From an uncultured Mollicutes bacterium (lineage in GTDB: Bacteria; Bacillota_I; Bacilli_A; RFN20; CAG-826): DNA of 44,759 nucleotides. Under the pieces are notes generated by a model. It was not told where the DNA came from, ran no database searches, and saw only the letters and a program-made list of their open reading frames with translations. Within the stretch, counting starts at the first letter, position 1. The number at the start of each line of letters is the position of its first letter. Positions 43,402 to 44,759 of this stretch are shown one piece after another. The DNA is taken from assembly GCA_900545015.1 (NCBI GenBank), contig UQXJ01000010.1:1-44759 (forward strand), in the 5' to 3' direction. A program made the translations under genes and the position numbers.

Positions 43402-43450
43402 ATAATTTCCCTCAACTTCAAAATTATATATCTAAAAGAGGTTTAAGTCT

Positions 43451-43528
43451 TTTAAAATGATTAAAGTACCTATCTTTTTATAAAAGAAGTAGAAGAAATA
43501 TAAAAGGTGTCAAATAACTCGCATTAAG
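43451..43528. repeat. 78-bp direct repeat, left copy
   Basis: Identical base for base to 44183-44260 and in the same orientation. It starts TTTAAAATGATTAAAG and ends AACTCGCATTAAG. It lies between the pepV promoter and the lipoprotein gene; no coding sense is seen in it. Confidence 0.9.
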
Positions 43529-43622
43529 TTCGGTTATAACTTTTAATTTGAAGATGTCATTAGCTTTTAAAAATATTTACAAACAATGGAAAAGTTGTTA
43601 ATTTTTAAATGGAGAAATTGAG

Positions 43623-44090
43623 ATGAATAAACGAATACTTTTCTTATTTGTTACAATTGTGATATGTTTGAATTCTTGCGATTCAAAAAGAAATAATATC
43701 ATCGTTGATGGACATTATTCAGGCGTAGACACCTTCAAAAAGACTATTTTTTGTGATTTATTTATTAAAGAAATAGATAAAGATGAATATACCATTGCAA
43801 AAGGCAAGAATACAATTGTGGATGCTATTAACGGAAAATTCTATTCTATTGAGTTTAATATTAATGAGACTGAAAAGCATGAAAATAGAGTCAACTTTTT
43901 TAATTTCAAAGATACTTATGATAATGCTAGAGGCACTCCTATTAGCTATGTTGATGATAATGGTTGGTGGCTAACACCACTCACTTCAGACAACAACAAG
44001 ATATTATCAAAATCGATGTGCTCATATAGTGTGAGTATCAATACGAAAGATTTTCAATTATTTTCATATTTAAATTTTTTGAATGATTAG
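43623..44090 (+). CDS. Putative lipoprotein, unknown function
   Basis: A 155-residue protein starting with MNKRILFLFVTIVICLNSC, a lipoprotein-type signal with a lipobox-like LNSC (C19), although Asn at -2 is atypical. The mature part is short and polar, with beta-like segments (DGHYSGVDTFKKTIFCDLFI). No family is recognised. GGAGAAATTGAG precedes the ATG. TTTACA and TAATTT spaced 17 nt upstream could be a promoter. The gene is bracketed by perfect 78-bp direct repeats, as if inserted or exchangeable. Confidence 0.6.
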   Translation: MNKRILFLFVTIVICLNSCDSKRNNIIVDGHYSGVDTFKKTIFCDLFIKEIDKDEYTIAKGKNTIVDAINGKFYSIEFNINETEKHENRVNFFNFKDTYDNARGTPISYVDDNGWWLTPLTSDNNKILSKSMCSYSVSINTKDFQLFSYLNFLND

Positions 44091-44182
44091 AATATGACGC
44101 ATTGATTATTTTTACCAAATGCATCTATATCCAACGAAAAATATAATTACTGTTTTAATATTTAATAAGCTAAAAATAAGAA

Positions 44183-44260
44183 TTTAAAATGATTAAAGTA
44201 CCTATCTTTTTATAAAAGAAGTAGAAGAAATATAAAAGGTGTCAAATAACTCGCATTAAG
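44183..44260. repeat. 78-bp direct repeat, right copy
   Basis: Perfect copy of 43451-43528; starts are 732 bp apart. The bases on each side of the two copies differ at once, so the repeat ends are sharp. Confidence 0.9.
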
Positions 44261-44741
44261 CATGTCCTACAATTCTTAAACGCATTCTAGAATTTATTAA
44301 TTTCGAAATTTTGTAATCGTATTATAAATTAAAGTTTTTACATGGTCAACCTACTATAAGTGTATTTTTTAAATTTTTTTCAAAATATCTTTGCAAATCT
44401 CAAATTATTTTTAAAAATTCAAATTCTTGTATCTAATATAAAGATGTAAGCTACTTATAGAATTAAAGAATAAATATCTATAAGAATCATATAAAAACAT
44501 TAGATAGTTTACGTGTAAAAGCTATAAATAAATTAAATTCTCTCTTATGATGCTTTAATTTAGTTATAAATGGTATAAAAGGTAGAAATATTACTAAATT
44601 TAGATGATCTTACACTGAATTATATAAGGAAAATCCTATAAGAAATATGAAATAAGAATAATGATAATTAATAGGCTTTACTTTATCTTCTTATTAATAT
44701 TAATAAACAATATTCATTTGCAAAGGGGAGATGAAAATTCT
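44261..44741. other. Non-coding or decayed AT-rich stretch
   Basis: About 480 bp after the right repeat with stop codons in every frame. The longest open piece on the + strand (about 27 codons ending near 44550) has no start codon. No tRNA, riboswitch, terminator or transposase remnant was recognised. Confidence 0.5.
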
Positions 44742-44759
44742 ATGATTTACACACATGAT
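44742..44759 (+). CDS. Possible start of a rightward gene cut by the window edge
   Basis: AAGGGGAG at 44723-44730 lies 11 nt before ATG ATT TAC ACA CAT GAT, an open start (MIYTHD) running off the window. The alternative ATG at 44731 is followed by a stop four codons later. Only six codons are visible. Confidence 0.3.

Noticed and set aside
43451..44260. CRISPR array made of the 78-bp repeats
   Set aside because: Only two copies, far too long a repeat, 654 bp between them with a gene, and no cas genes.

Overview
The window is AT-rich (about 30% G+C by eye) and uses the standard bacterial code: TGA serves as a stop in several genes and Trp is TGG. The gene families suggest a fermentative, anaerobic, low-GC Gram-positive of the Bacilli/Mollicutes-related kind (for example an uncultured gut lineage near Erysipelotrichia, Acholeplasma or RF39). 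They include Rex with AdhE, a group-B-like [FeFe] hydrogenase, PcrA, LigA, GatCAB, AddAB, TPP-controlled thiamine uptake, YtpR and PepV. No marker in the window fixes the species.

Layout. 1-3.9 kb: a leftward, overlapping three-gene operon with glf (UDP-galactopyranose mutase), an iron-dependent alcohol dehydrogenase fused to a membrane domain, and a DUF2804 protein. 4.0-5.1 kb: an orphan KdpE-like response regulator and a small four-helix membrane protein. 5.1-10.9 kb: a redox/fermentation block of rex-adhE (behind a near-ideal CcpA cre site and a possible Rex operator), then [FeFe] hydrogenase and an agmatinase-family enzyme. 10.9-17.3 kb: ung, a ZIP metal transporter, a TPP riboswitch with terminator controlling a ThiT-like transporter and thiamine pyrophosphokinase, then small membrane or unknown genes and a DUF402 phosphatase. 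17.3-21.5 kb: tsaE-tsaB-rimI-tsaD for the tRNA t6A modification, then asnS. 21.6-35.3 kb: one tight rightward operon, pcrA-ligA-gatC-gatA-gatB-addB-addA, joining DNA repair to Asn/Gln-tRNA amidotransfer.

35.3-40.7 kb is an accessory island between addA and ytpR. It has a split HipBST-type toxin-antitoxin operon, with an in-frame TAG near the start of the HipT kinase and three TACC-N6-GGTA operators spaced exactly 41 bp apart. It also has a tRNA-Ala(CGC), two AAA/DUF4143 ATPase genes with their own palindromes and a shared downstream repeat of about 100 bp, and a decayed second hipT. 40.7-43.4 kb: a leftward housekeeping operon pepV-trmB-ytpR. 43.4-44.76 kb: a putative lipoprotein gene bracketed by a perfect 78-bp direct repeat, then about 480 bp with no recognisable gene.

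A recurring feature is promoters whose -10 box lies only 6-9 nt before the start codon with no Shine-Dalgarno (glf, the response regulator, the ZIP gene, pcrA and the gene at 14453). This suggests leaderless mRNAs for operon-leading genes, whereas operon-internal genes mostly carry GGAG-type ribosome sites.
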